Below are positions 1 to 8,606 of a stretch of 33,801 bases of DNA, in pieces. Below the pieces are notes generated by a model. That model saw nothing but the letters and a program-made list of their open reading frames with translations. It was not told the DNA's origin and searched no databases. Location of the stretch: the NCBI GenBank assembly GCA_016926505.1, contig JAFGOM010000117.1:1-33801 (forward strand), in the 5' to 3' direction. Made by a program: the position numbers and the translations under genes. The number at the start of each line of letters is the position of its first letter. Position 1 is the stretch's first letter. The DNA comes from Methanospirillaceae archaeon (GTDB lineage: Archaea; Halobacteriota; Methanomicrobia; Methanomicrobiales; Methanospirillaceae).

Positions 1-36
1 AAACGATACCGGGATGAGACTAAAACCAGATGGTGT
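1..36. repeat. 36-bp direct repeat, copy 1 (window edge)
   Basis: This 36-base segment recurs without mismatch at 189-224. It starts at the first base of the window, so the true left boundary is unknown. It contains a small palindrome, ACCA-ga-TGGT, near its right end. Length and identity resemble a CRISPR repeat, but the 152-bp gap to the next copy is too long for one spacer and I see no clear intermediate copy. Confidence 0.75.
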
Positions 37-323
37 TACCGGAATACTCATTCATTCAAGATCAGTCTGACAAACCTTTTCTACAGATTGATACAAGGAA
101 AAAAAAGAAGTGGATGCAGGAGGTACACTTCCTCACTACAGGAAGTGTTTCTACCATTACCATCTATCCCGCAGTATTTAAACACAACAAACGATACCGG
201 GATGAGACTAAAACCAGATGGTGTAACTGCAGTCCTCCTGTATCCATTCCTATCGTACAAAAAACAAACTTGGATAAAACGGAAAATGTATCCTCCTCAA
301 GAGATCTACAAAGCCCGGATTAT
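37..323. other. Non-coding region around the direct repeats
   Basis: No open frame here resembles a known protein. Apart from the second repeat copy the stretch is AT-rich unique sequence, including a purine run near 100-112. It probably holds the 3' end of the minus-strand transcript and repeat-array remains. Confidence 0.5.
189..224. repeat. 36-bp direct repeat, copy 2
   Basis: Identical to bases 1-36; the sequences diverge immediately after the shared GGTGT. It lies in the non-coding stretch downstream of the minus-strand CBS-domain gene. It could be an isolated or decayed CRISPR repeat, or a dispersed repeat whose other copies lie left of the window. Confidence 0.75.
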
Positions 324-1673
324 CTATTCTTCACCGGAAATTTCCTTCTCCTTACCCTGAGAACCTTCCTGAAAGAAATCAGGTACCCGTGATACCATGA
401 CTTTATCTATCCTTTTTTTATCCATATCCACCACCTCAAAACGAAACCCTTCATACTCAAAATAATCCCCGGCAATCGGGATCCTCTGCAACATATACAG
501 GATAAAACCTGCAATCGTCCGGTAATGGCCCCGCCCTTCTTCAGGAGTATAATTTACCGGTATATGATCATGGATATCTTCAAGAGAAACGTCACCATCA
601 ATGAGCCAGGATCCATCTTTTCGTCTCACAATCGGTGTCTCTACCGGTTCTCCCGGAGAATGAACATCACCAACAATTGCCTCTAAAATATCATGCAGGG
701 TGATGATACCCTGGATACCTCCATACTCATCAGTCACCAGAGCAATGAGAACACCACTCTTCTTAAACGATTCAAGGAGGGTTAAAACACTGATTCCTTC
801 CGGGATAAACAGCGGCTGGGTGAGGGAAGCACGAAGATCATACCTGTCATCCTGAACAACTGTTCTCAAAACATCCTTAATCGAGATCATCCCTACAATA
901 TTATCGATATGTTCCTCATATACCGGAAAAGAAGAATGACAGCTCTCAATCATTATCTGCAGGTTTTCATTGACTGGATCGAGTAAATCAAGTGTGATAA
1001 TATCAGGACGGTGTGTCATGAGGGTTTCAACACGTCGATCGTCGAGTGCAAACACCCCGGTTACCATGCTGAGTTCTGATTGGAAAAAAATTCCGTCTTT
1101 TGTTCCTTCAGCAAGGAGAATTTTGATATCCTCCTCGGTAACCAGAGGAGCGGCATCCTCCCGTAAGCGTGCAATGTGTAATATCGCATTCGTCGATGCA
1201 CTCAGAATCATTACCAGTGGTCTTGCTATGACTGATAGTAATCGCAATGGTTTTGCTACCATTACGGCAATACGCTCGGGATTCTGCAAGGCGATGCGTT
1301 TTGGGACAATTTCGCCAAACACCAGAGTAAAATAGGTGATCACGAGTACCACAAGGGCTAAACTCAGGAGATCACTGTATGGCACTGAGGGAAATATCTC
1401 GTTGAGATATACCCCGAGCTGTTCTGCCAGCATCGCTCCCCCAAAGGCTCCGGCAAAGATACCAACCAGCGTGATGCCGATCTGTATCGTTGAGAGGAAT
1501 GGTGTTGGTTCACGGGCAAGATCAAGGGCAACGGTTGCCCGTACATCGCCTTCCTGTTCCATCTTTACCAGCCGCATTTTTTTTGCTGATACTATCGCAA
1601 ATTCAGACATGGCAAAGATTCCATTAAGTGCGATTAAAAAAAGAATAACGAGCATTTCAAGGACATATGACAT
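324..1673 (-). CDS. CNNM/CorC (HlyC-type) CBS-domain membrane protein
   Basis: This 449-aa protein has the full three-part layout of the family once called hemolysin C-like. An N-terminal DUF21/CNNM membrane domain (about residues 1-170) has several hydrophobic segments, the first being the N-terminal helix after MSYVLEML. A CBS pair follows (about 200-330, with the segments around TLMTHRPDIITLD and ALVTDEYGGIQGIITLHD). A CorC_HlyC domain closes the protein (about 345-430, around GSWLIDGDVSLEDI). The family is linked to Mg2+/Co2+ or Na+ export; the substrate here is not known. The start has no strong Shine-Dalgarno site. The gene lies 136 bp downstream of the mbh operon on the same strand, so it may be co-transcribed or use its own promoter. 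The C-terminal tail is Glu/Lys-rich. Confidence 0.9.
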   Translation of the reverse strand: MSYVLEMLVILFLIALNGIFAMSEFAIVSAKKMRLVKMEQEGDVRATVALDLAREPTPFLSTIQIGITLVGIFAGAFGGAMLAEQLGVYLNEIFPSVPYSDLLSLALVVLVITYFTLVFGEIVPKRIALQNPERIAVMVAKPLRLLSVIARPLVMILSASTNAILHIARLREDAAPLVTEEDIKILLAEGTKDGIFFQSELSMVTGVFALDDRRVETLMTHRPDIITLDLLDPVNENLQIMIESCHSSFPVYEEHIDNIVGMISIKDVLRTVVQDDRYDLRASLTQPLFIPEGISVLTLLESFKKSGVLIALVTDEYGGIQGIITLHDILEAIVGDVHSPGEPVETPIVRRKDGSWLIDGDVSLEDIHDHIPVNYTPEEGRGHYRTIAGFILYMLQRIPIAGDYFEYEGFRFEVVDMDKKRIDKVMVSRVPDFFQEGSQGKEKEISGEE

Positions 1674-1809
1674 TTCGTGAAGATATTTGGATTATGGCAG
1701 GATAAACGTTCTGAGAATGCAGAAACACTCCGTTCTGCAGAGGAAGTTCAATCTGCAGGCATTCGTAATAGAGAGAGGAGAACGGAAAAATTGCAGGGAA
1801 AAAGATGAG

Positions 1810-2214
1810 TTACTCAACAATCAGGTTCTCAGAAAACCGGTCCTCGGTGGCAAGCAGGAAGTCACTGCTCATCTGGAGTGACCCGGTCGAGCAGACATCA
1901 TTACACTGGCTGCAGAAGATGCAGTTTGTGACATAGATTCGAATCCGCTTTGTTTCCGGCAGGAACTCAATCGCATGGGCAGGACAAACCCTGAGACAGA
2001 GCCGGCAACCGATACAACTGTCCCGGTCATACCGGATCATGCCCCGGAACCGGTCAGGAGTAGCGATAGGAGGCGTTATTGTCGCTTTTCCTGCAGCAAC
2101 ATTCCCGAGAAATCCTGTTATCGATGGGGGGAGATGCTTTGCAGGGAAGAGATTTGTTGCAGGTTTCCTGAAAACCTGCCTGATAACCATTCTGACAGAG
2201 GGCAGCCACATCAT
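1810..2214 (-). CDS. mbhN: Mbh hydrogenase subunit N, 2x[4Fe-4S] ferredoxin (NuoI/EchF-like)
   Basis: This is the polyferredoxin subunit of a group 4 [NiFe] hydrogenase. It carries electrons between soluble ferredoxin and the small subunit. Two CxxCxxCxxxC(P) motifs are visible, CIGCRLCLRVCP and CIFCSQCNDVCS, enough for two [4Fe-4S] clusters. A GTG at 2223 could start a 137-aa product. The ATG at 2214 is preferred: it makes a 4-bp ATGA overlap with mbhM and sits about 8 nt after a G-rich Shine-Dalgarno stretch, giving 134 aa. This is the last gene of the operon, in the same terminal position as in Pyrococcus mbh. Confidence 0.93.
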   Translation of the reverse strand: MMWLPSVRMVIRQVFRKPATNLFPAKHLPPSITGFLGNVAAGKATITPPIATPDRFRGMIRYDRDSCIGCRLCLRVCPAHAIEFLPETKRIRIYVTNCIFCSQCNDVCSTGSLQMSSDFLLATEDRFSENLIVE

Positions 2215-3251
2215 ATAAGACACCCCCCGGGAACGGTGATCATCCCGTCAAGAACGACACAGGCAAGACCGATGAGTGCGGCCAGAGCGAGGTACCCCCA
2301 GTAGATGGTAACGAGATGGTTGATCCGAAACCTGGCCATCGAGACCCTGATAAGCGAGACCGAGAAGAACATCACGAGGAGTAACTTCCCGAGGAAGAAG
2401 ATAAGATCGGCAACCTGTGCCATGACCCCCTCAATCGGCAGGAACCAGGAGAGGTTCCAGGGGAGGAAGAGAAGGACGGTAAGAGATGCCATGGCAACCA
2501 GTTTCACTCCCATGGAGAGATAGAATAAAGCAAGGTTCCGTCCCGAATACTCGACAAGCAGGCCGCCACACAGTTCCGTCTCTGCCTCAGGCGTATCACA
2601 GGGGATGCGGGAGAGTTCTGCCGGAGTCACCCACGCAAGCACAACCAGAAGGATGATGACCCCGATGATGCCGAGCGGGCCTACAACACTCCATATCGGA
2701 ACTGATGAAAGGGTCACTACCGAGAACGGGAATGCAACCCCTGCGGCAGAGAGACGCCATGCAATAGCGATGATGGCAACAGCGAGCGGGAACTCATATG
2801 CCATGATAGTTACCATCTCACGCTGGGCACCAATACTGGCATACGGTGATCCTGAAGCGAATCCACCGGCAACCATCGCCAGTGCCGGAACGGTTAAGAG
2901 GTACATGATAAGGATAACATCACCCCACTCAGATACCCCTGATGCCGGTGCAGCGACCGGCAAAAACCCGCCTACCGGGAGATAGAAGAGGATGGAGATT
3001 GCACCTGCAACAGCGATGAAAGGGGCTGCATGAAAGATACTCGATACGGCATGAGTTGGAACAACACTGTCTTTACAGAGGAGCTTTCTGATATCGATAA
3101 ACGGCTGGAGAACGGGGGGACCCTGCCGCATCTGCATCCGGGCAGCCAGTACCCGGTCTATTCCCATAAAGAGCAGGCCAAAGACGATACCATAGACAGA
3201 TATGAGTACTGCCCCTGCCACAAACCAGACAATTTCAGGGAGAGCAGTCAT
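2211..3251 (-). CDS. mbhM: Mbh hydrogenase membrane subunit M (NuoH/EchB-like)
   Basis: This 346-aa polytopic membrane protein belongs to the complex I subunit 1 (NuoH) family. It anchors the peripheral hydrogenase arm and links it to the ion-pumping arm. Family features are visible: the quinone-site-type segment around PFIDIRKLLCKD near residues 50-60, the acidic loop EMVTIMAYEFPLA, and the cytoplasmic loop TPAELSRIPCDTPEAETEL. It overlaps mbhL by 4 bp (ATGA), which implies translational coupling. Length is in the normal range for EchB/MbhM. Confidence 0.95.
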   Translation of the reverse strand: MTALPEIVWFVAGAVLISVYGIVFGLLFMGIDRVLAARMQMRQGPPVLQPFIDIRKLLCKDSVVPTHAVSSIFHAAPFIAVAGAISILFYLPVGGFLPVAAPASGVSEWGDVILIMYLLTVPALAMVAGGFASGSPYASIGAQREMVTIMAYEFPLAVAIIAIAWRLSAAGVAFPFSVVTLSSVPIWSVVGPLGIIGVIILLVVLAWVTPAELSRIPCDTPEAETELCGGLLVEYSGRNLALFYLSMGVKLVAMASLTVLLFLPWNLSWFLPIEGVMAQVADLIFFLGKLLLVMFFSVSLIRVSMARFRINHLVTIYWGYLALAALIGLACVVLDGMITVPGGCLI

Positions 3252-4480
3252 TCCTGCATCCTCCGTGTCTTCTCAACCGATAACCGGTGCAGGTACTCCT
3301 TGGTACAGATATCGGTCTCATTGTTCCTGATGAACATGACCCTGTCAGTGCAGGACATGCAGGGATCAATCGATGCAACAATGATGGGAATATCTGCCAC
3401 CTGCTCACCTCGTAACATCTCAAGCCATGCCATCTGGTTTGAGTATGTAGATGCCTTGACCTTCCATGACTCCGGGGCCTCTTTCCCCTTCATCCTGACA
3501 AAGTGGAAACACTCCCCGCGTGGAGCCTCAACCCGGCCGATCGCTTCTCCTTCTACCTTTTTTAAGTTTGAGAGCAGTTTTGCATACTTTGTTTCAGAGA
3601 GGACCGGTCCTTCCGGCATCTGCTTCATGCAGTCACGGATAATCTGGACAGACTGAAGTATTTCATACAGTCGTACAACAATCCGGTCAAAGACATCTCC
3701 ATTTGTCTCTCCTCCCCATACATCAGGCTGGACATAATCAATATCGAGGTCCCCGTATGCAGCATAGGGCATATCAACCCGTACATCAGCCTTCACTCCG
3801 GACGCCCGTATGGTAGGGCCCACCGTGCAGAGTTCAAGTGCTGTGTCCCGCGGCAATATCCCGGTATTCTTGCACCGCATCCCTATCGTCTTATCGTTGA
3901 GGAAGAGGTTTGTCATCTTCTCAAACAGATCCTCATAATATACTAGGGCCTTCTCAATTCTCGGAAACATAAGAGCGGTGATATCCCGTCTCACCCCGCC
4001 TATCTGGATGATGCCATAGTTGATACGGTTCCCGGTCAGGTACTCAAGGACATCGGTTGCCTCTTCACGAACCTGCCAGGCAAGATAAAAGAGGGTATCA
4101 AATCCCAGTTCGTGAGCAGCGACTCCTGCCCAGAGCAGGTGGGACTGGATTCGTTCAAACTCGGCAATGATGCTCCGCACGTAATATGCCCTGTCAGGAA
4201 CCGGGATATTTCCCGCTTCTTCTACTGCCTGGGCAAACGCAAGTGAGTGTGATACTCCACAGATACCACATATCCGGTCACAGAGATGAAGTATCTGGAC
4301 CGGGTTTCTCTGCATTCCCATCCATTCAATACCCCGGTGGGCTTTCCCGGGAGCAAAGTCCAGATCCTGTATCACCTCACCATCCAGCTGGAAGGTGAAA
4401 AGGATGGGCTCCTTGAGAGCCGGATGGGTAGGACCAATCGGAACGGTATAGGGGGCTTTTTTCTTCTGCATTTCACTCAT
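3248..4480 (-). CDS. mbhL: Mbh [NiFe]-hydrogenase catalytic large subunit L (NuoD/EchE-like)
   Basis: The 410-aa catalytic subunit carries both NiFe-binding motifs. RICGICGVSH (Cys71, Cys74) lies near the N-terminus and DPCMSCTDR (Cys374, Cys377) near the C-terminus. All four Ni-binding cysteines are present, so this is a true hydrogenase and not an Mbx/Mbs or complex I relative that has lost the site. About 30 residues follow the final Arg. By analogy with HycE/Ech maturation I infer cleavage by an endopeptidase after Arg380. The product interconverts H2 and protons plus electrons, paired with ferredoxin. It overlaps mbhK and mbhM by 4 bp each. The hypF end at the right of the window encodes one of its maturation factors. 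Confidence 0.97.
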   Translation of the reverse strand: MSEMQKKKAPYTVPIGPTHPALKEPILFTFQLDGEVIQDLDFAPGKAHRGIEWMGMQRNPVQILHLCDRICGICGVSHSLAFAQAVEEAGNIPVPDRAYYVRSIIAEFERIQSHLLWAGVAAHELGFDTLFYLAWQVREEATDVLEYLTGNRINYGIIQIGGVRRDITALMFPRIEKALVYYEDLFEKMTNLFLNDKTIGMRCKNTGILPRDTALELCTVGPTIRASGVKADVRVDMPYAAYGDLDIDYVQPDVWGGETNGDVFDRIVVRLYEILQSVQIIRDCMKQMPEGPVLSETKYAKLLSNLKKVEGEAIGRVEAPRGECFHFVRMKGKEAPESWKVKASTYSNQMAWLEMLRGEQVADIPIIVASIDPCMSCTDRVMFIRNNETDICTKEYLHRLSVEKTRRMQE

Positions 4481-5145
4481 GACTGCACCTCTTTCCCATC
4501 TGCATTCACAGGGGTATCAACAGGGAGATCCGGTTCGCACCCCTCTGTCTCTTCTGCAGAATCCGGCTTTTTCGCAACCGGTGATGAGACAGGAGGAGTG
4601 GGACGATCAGTCGGGCGATCGACTTTCCAGAGCTCCCTAACCATATTCTCGCGAATTCCGGTCTCATCCTTTCTCCACGGGTATACCCCTTTCGGGAAGT
4701 CATCAGGGAGAAAAAGTCCGCGGTTGTCAGGAATCCCTGCAACGGTAACTCCAATCATCTCCTGCTTCTCACGCTCAGAATAAACCGCGCCCGGAATCTC
4801 ACCTGATATCGTCGGGATTACCGGATCGGCTTTGGGCACTGCTACCGTAAACGTCACGAGGATCTCCCTGCCCCGTTCTCCGTACCCGATTGTCAGGTGA
4901 TACAGGAGATCGATGGCATCGCCATTGTCAACTGCAGATATAACAGCGAGGTGAGGATAATCCACTGTTTTAAGTTCCCTGATCGCATCAACGAGCAGGT
5001 CCCTGGGAACGGAAAACCATATCGATCGTTTCGGTGTCTTTTTTACTCCTTCACACCGCTCAGATACACGCAGCACCGGTATCTTCTCACCAAATCGTCT
5101 CTTGTACCGGTCTGCAAGCTGTTCCGGAGTAATCATCTGATCCAT
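4477..5145 (-). CDS. mbhK: Mbh hydrogenase subunit K (NuoC/EchD-like)
   Basis: This 222-aa subunit belongs to the complex I 30-kDa (NuoC) family, which packs against the large subunit in the peripheral arm. The family signature is weak but visible in the segment HLAVISAVDNGDAIDLLYHL and the conserved tail motif DNRGLFLPDDFPKGVYPWRK. After about residue 175 the protein runs into a Pro/Thr/Glu/Asp-rich tail of roughly 45 residues that looks disordered and has no counterpart in a typical compact NuoC domain. The start overlaps the mbhJ stop by one base (TAATG). Confidence 0.9.
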   Translation of the reverse strand: MDQMITPEQLADRYKRRFGEKIPVLRVSERCEGVKKTPKRSIWFSVPRDLLVDAIRELKTVDYPHLAVISAVDNGDAIDLLYHLTIGYGERGREILVTFTVAVPKADPVIPTISGEIPGAVYSEREKQEMIGVTVAGIPDNRGLFLPDDFPKGVYPWRKDETGIRENMVRELWKVDRPTDRPTPPVSSPVAKKPDSAEETEGCEPDLPVDTPVNADGKEVQS

Positions 5146-5582
5146 TACTTCTTCCCCCCGTTCTCGAGTCTTTCAAGCTTTGCAATCGCCTGTACTACCC
5201 CGTTGATTATCGCCTCCGGCCGCGGGGCACAGCCGGGAACATACACATCAACCGGAATAATCTCGTTTATCGGTCCGTCAAGGTTGTAACTGTCATAGAA
5301 CACACCACCTGACTGACCACAGGTTCCGACACAGAGAACAACCTTGGGATCCGGAACCTGTTCATACACCCGGCGTACCCGGTCAGCCATGGGATGGGTT
5401 ACGGGCCCGGTAACCAGCAGGACATCGGCATGGCGGGGAGAGCCTACCAGCTTGATTCCGAAACGTTCCGGATCATAGCGCGGACATAAGGTGGCTACGA
5501 TCTCGACATCACATCCGTTGCATGACCCGGTGTTTAAGTGAAACACCCAGAGCGACCGGTTAAAGGATGGTGATAATCTCAT
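5145..5582 (-). CDS. mbhJ: Mbh hydrogenase small subunit J (NuoB/EchC-like)
   Basis: This is the iron-sulfur small subunit that passes electrons to the catalytic subunit through one proximal [4Fe-4S] cluster. The four ligand cysteines lie in SCNGCD, VGTC and PGCAPRPE, as in the NuoB/EchC family. A start at 5633 would overlap the upstream gene by 55 bp. The ATG at 5582 is preferred: it forms an ATGA overlap with the mbhI stop and is preceded by GGTGGTGAT, a strong Shine-Dalgarno match. This gives a 145-aa protein, normal for the family. Confidence 0.95.
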   Translation of the reverse strand: MRLSPSFNRSLWVFHLNTGSCNGCDVEIVATLCPRYDPERFGIKLVGSPRHADVLLVTGPVTHPMADRVRRVYEQVPDPKVVLCVGTCGQSGGVFYDSYNLDGPINEIIPVDVYVPGCAPRPEAIINGVVQAIAKLERLENGGKK

Positions 5583-5926
5583 GGTACCATCACCACCAGG
5601 ATCAGCATAATCGCTGTTATTCCCATGTACCACAGCATATAATCGGCAAGGTTACCGGTATGAAGCGGTTTTATCACTGCATAGTACCGCTCTAGAGCCT
5701 GTGTAAAACCCCAGTACAGATTGCCGCCGGGAACATGGATCTCACCGGGTTGTGGCTCCGCATTCCCTGACAGGAACGGCCCGGTAGAAGAGGGAGATGT
5801 ATTGTAGGTTGCTTCTCCCCTTCTCCAGATGATCCAGGTAATGATGAGAGCTATCACAAATCCTGCAACCCAGAAGATAGGATTCCAGAAACCAAACCCG
5901 GTTGTGAGTGTTTCTATTCCGTTCAT
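5579..5926 (-). CDS. mbhI: Mbh hydrogenase membrane subunit I
   Basis: This small protein (115 aa) has one hydrophobic helix near the N-terminus (about residues 12-34) and one near the C-terminus (about 95-113). A soluble stretch between them contains FTQALERYYAVIKPLHTG. In Pyrococcus the gene between the MrpD-like mbhH and the small-subunit gene mbhJ is mbhI, a membrane linker between the antiporter-like and hydrogenase modules. Position, size and topology fit. Assignment rests mainly on synteny. It overlaps mbhH by one base and mbhJ by four. Confidence 0.85.
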   Translation of the reverse strand: MNGIETLTTGFGFWNPIFWVAGFVIALIITWIIWRRGEATYNTSPSSTGPFLSGNAEPQPGEIHVPGGNLYWGFTQALERYYAVIKPLHTGNLADYMLWYMGITAIMLILVVMVP

Positions 5927-7509
5927 TAAGCACCTCCCATTACACTGCCGATATACCCTGCCTGGTCAGCCAGGGCAGACGCTGCCGGGGCTACCATGAC
6001 CTCAACAACCTGTTCAGGGAAGATCCCAAAGAGGATAACAAGGATGCTTAAAACCCCCATACCGAAAAGCATGGGTAGTGGTGCCTCGGTCACATCTGCA
6101 AATTCCGGCCGTTTCGGCCCCATGAAGATCGAATGGAACACTTTCACGAACGAAGCAAGGGTGAGGATACTGACGACCATTGCAATGATGGAGAGGAGAG
6201 GATTAAAGGAGAAAACCGACTCATAGATCATTAATTTAGAGGCAAATCCGTTAAACGGAGGGATCCCGGCGATAGCAAGGGCACCAATGATAAAGAAGAG
6301 CATCGTCCATTTCATCGAATGCCCGAGGCCGCCGAGGTCATTTAAGTTACGGGTACCGCACCGGTAAAAGATTACTCCTGCGGTAAGGAAGAGGAGGCCC
6401 TTATAAAAAGCATGGTTCATGATATGAAAGATTCCTCCTTCCATTGCCATCATGCCAAAATTCGAGAGTAGCAGGGGACTTGAGAGAACCGCGAGCCCGA
6501 CACCGACACCAAGAAGCATGTACCCGGTCTGGGATACCGCATGGTATGCCATCAGCCGTTTGACATCCTTCTGCAGGATAGCCATCGTGACCCCGATGAA
6601 CATGGAAAGAAGACCAAGGATAATGATGAACCAGCCCAGAAGAACGGTATTTAATGTCTGCCCGTAGAGCGAGAAGCAGATCCTGAAGAGGGCATACAGG
6701 CTTGCCTGACTTGAGACTACCAGGAATGCGGTGACTGCTGCCGGAGCCATTGCATATGCATCCGGAGCCCAGAAATGCATCGGTACTGCTCCGCATTTCA
6801 TGGCAAGTGCGGTCACAAAGAGAACAAGCGCCACTGCATCAGGTGTTGTAAGACCGGTTGTTCCCATCCGTTCTGCAAGAAATGCAATATTGAGGGTATT
6901 GTACTGACCAAAGAGCAATGCTACACCAAGGAGGAAGAAGAGACCTCCGATCGTGGAGAGCATCGCATATTTAAGCCCTGCTTCTATCGCGATACCTTTG
7001 TCTACCCGGAACGCCACCAGTGCAGCCCCGGCAAGGGACGCTATCTCGAGGAATACAAAGAAATTAAAGAGATCGCCGGTGCAGACCATCCCGAGTACTC
7101 CGGCAACAAGGAGGAGGAAGAGGGTATAATACCCGTCTTTTCCACTGCTCCGGGAAGCGGCGGAGAGGGAGTACAGCATGACACACAGCCCGGTAACAAC
7201 CGCAATGACGACCATAAAGGCACTCATTGCATCGATATTAAAGATGATCCTGACAGGTATTCCTCCGGAATCAGGGGGAACCGTAACTGACGGGTCAGGT
7301 ACCCCGAAGGTATATGCAACGGTCCCGCCGGTAAATACTGCTGATGCAATAAGAAGCCCGATAACCGTGGTCAGTACCATCCCAAGCAGTACCCAGCCGT
7401 CCCTGGCACGCGGCAGGTACCTGCCGATAAGGGGGGTGGCGAATGCAAAGATAAGAGGCACTGCCAAAAGAAGTCCGGGAAGGTTTGCAAACAGATCCAT
7501 TCCGGTCAT
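5926..7509 (-). CDS. mbhH: Mbh hydrogenase subunit H, MrpD/NuoN-type antiporter-like subunit
   Basis: At 527 aa this is the large proton-conducting membrane subunit of the complex. It belongs to the MrpD/NuoL-M-N family (Proton_antipo_M). Many hydrophobic helices cover the whole length, and family segments are visible such as TGDLFNFFVFLEIASLAG, KCGAVPMHFWAPDAYAMAP, LQKDVKRLMAYHAVSQTGYML and GIPPFNGFASKL. These include the conserved membrane-embedded Glu, Lys and His positions of antiporter-like subunits. It probably forms the H+ part of the H+/Na+ translocating arm. It overlaps mbhG by 4 bp. Confidence 0.95.
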   Translation of the reverse strand: MTGMDLFANLPGLLLAVPLIFAFATPLIGRYLPRARDGWVLLGMVLTTVIGLLIASAVFTGGTVAYTFGVPDPSVTVPPDSGGIPVRIIFNIDAMSAFMVVIAVVTGLCVMLYSLSAASRSSGKDGYYTLFLLLVAGVLGMVCTGDLFNFFVFLEIASLAGAALVAFRVDKGIAIEAGLKYAMLSTIGGLFFLLGVALLFGQYNTLNIAFLAERMGTTGLTTPDAVALVLFVTALAMKCGAVPMHFWAPDAYAMAPAAVTAFLVVSSQASLYALFRICFSLYGQTLNTVLLGWFIIILGLLSMFIGVTMAILQKDVKRLMAYHAVSQTGYMLLGVGVGLAVLSSPLLLSNFGMMAMEGGIFHIMNHAFYKGLLFLTAGVIFYRCGTRNLNDLGGLGHSMKWTMLFFIIGALAIAGIPPFNGFASKLMIYESVFSFNPLLSIIAMVVSILTLASFVKVFHSIFMGPKRPEFADVTEAPLPMLFGMGVLSILVILFGIFPEQVVEVMVAPAASALADQAGYIGSVMGGA

Positions 7510-7853
7510 CCCCGAAGCCTCCGTATCTCCCTGATATCACAGGTACCGTACCGCCGGTGCAGTACCATAATAAACGAGAGAAGAAGTGCGGTTGTTGCAA
7601 GTCCGATGACAATGTTTGTCAGTGTCATCGCCTGGACTGTCGGCATCACCATCAGCGCACCATCAGGGGATCCGGTAAAGATAGGAGCTATACCTCCTTC
7701 CCGGTACCCGAGAGAGACGAGAAAGAGGTTTACTCCTGACTCAAGGATCGTCAGGCTTATGATTATCCTTACCAGGTTATACCTCGTGAGCATACCGGTA
7801 ATCCCGATGATGATAAGCAGCATGGCTACAAAAAAGGGAGCATTTCCAATCAT
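7506..7853 (-). CDS. mbhG: Mbh hydrogenase subunit G, MrpC/NuoK-like
   Basis: This 115-aa protein has three hydrophobic helices in the MrpC/NuoK pattern. The central segment, around IISLTILESGVNLFLVSLGY, carries the conserved membrane Glu. The segment ALMVMPTVQAMTLTNIVIGLA is typical of MrpC (the DPLPQALVLTAIVI region). It overlaps both neighbours by 4 bp. Confidence 0.93.
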   Translation of the reverse strand: MIGNAPFFVAMLLIIIGITGMLTRYNLVRIIISLTILESGVNLFLVSLGYREGGIAPIFTGSPDGALMVMPTVQAMTLTNIVIGLATTALLLSFIMVLHRRYGTCDIREIRRLRG

Positions 7854-8329
7854 TGTTCCTCACCTCCGCAATCAGGTTCTGTACTACGGAACATGATGAC
7901 TGCAATGACGCTTAAGGCAGCGAGAACCTCCAGACCGACGGCAATATTCATTACCGGAATTACTCCTCCTGTGTTGAGGTAGCCGGGATTTGGCCCGTAT
8001 TCTACCGGGGTTCCGAAGAGCAGACCGGTGTTTACCAGCCAGTTGGTAAAAAATCCGCTCCCGAGAATCACTGCTGCCAGAGCAGAGAGACCAAAAAGCA
8101 GCAGTCCGAAGGTCTCAACATTCTTCAGTATCTGCGTAGGAATGAGGGTTTTTATATCCTTGTCGCAGTGAGCAATGAGCAGTAATACAACCCCGCTTGC
8201 CATGACCGCACCTCCCTGGAAACCACCTCCCGGTGTCAGGTGACCGTGAAGCACAACATAGGCACCAAAGATCATGATAAACGGGAACATGATGTCTGCG
8301 GTAATCCTGACGATATTACTCTGCTTCAT
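7850..8329 (-). CDS. mbhF: Mbh hydrogenase subunit F, MrpB-like (MnhB domain)
   Basis: This 159-aa membrane protein has the MnhB/MrpB signature FGAYVVLHGHLTPGGGFQGG near residues 20-40, followed by three further hydrophobic segments. It forms part of the Na+-translocating portion inferred for Mbh. The ATG at 8329 has a clear Shine-Dalgarno site (AGGAG, 6 nt upstream) and overlaps mbhE by 14 bp, the longest overlap in the operon. It overlaps mbhG by 4 bp at its other end. Confidence 0.94.
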   Translation of the reverse strand: MKQSNIVRITADIMFPFIMIFGAYVVLHGHLTPGGGFQGGAVMASGVVLLLIAHCDKDIKTLIPTQILKNVETFGLLLFGLSALAAVILGSGFFTNWLVNTGLLFGTPVEYGPNPGYLNTGGVIPVMNIAVGLEVLAALSVIAVIMFRSTEPDCGGEEQ

Positions 8330-8606
8330 ACTCTTCTCCTTTCATAAGACGACGAAAGATAACAATTACCCCCATTACCGCGGTAAAGAGTACCGTCGCT
8401 TCGCCCAGCGTATCAAACGCCCTGAAATCAAAGACGACATCGGTACAGATATTGTTCCCTCCGGTCTGCACCTGTCCGTTTAAAAGGAAGTACTGGTCCA
8501 TGTCCTGATAGACCGGATCTCCAAAGGAGATGCCTGACTGGGCATATATCAGAACAACCGCGATGATTGCGATGATGCACACCGTAATTCCATTTTTCCG
8601 GTTCAT
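8316..8606 (-). CDS. mbhE: Mbh hydrogenase subunit E (MrpB/MbhE-like)
   Basis: This 96-aa protein has an N-terminal hydrophobic helix and a second helix containing the motif RAFDTLGEATVLFTAVMGV. That motif is characteristic of the MbhE/MrpA C-terminal region and ends in the short FRRL stretch before a charged tail. It lies between MbhD- and MbhF-type subunits, as in Pyrococcus mbh, and overlaps mbhD by 4 bp. Confidence 0.9.
   Translation of the reverse strand: MNRKNGITVCIIAIIAVVLIYAQSGISFGDPVYQDMDQYFLLNGQVQTGGNNICTDVVFDFRAFDTLGEATVLFTAVMGVIVIFRRLMKGEEYEAE

Noticed and set aside
1-224. A CRISPR array call on the 36-bp repeats
   Set aside because: Only two copies, 152 bp apart with no regular spacer, and no cas genes in the window; reported as repeats instead.
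1699-1709. A shared CAGGATAAAC box upstream of the CBS protein (1699-1708) and the surface protein (33312-33321)
   Set aside because: Ten bases shared at two sites with different spacing to the starts can arise by chance; no other copies were found at promoters.
6775-7290. 171-codon plus-strand open frame
   Set aside because: It is antisense to mbhH, a clear family member; the sequence is low-complexity and charged, typical of a shadow frame.
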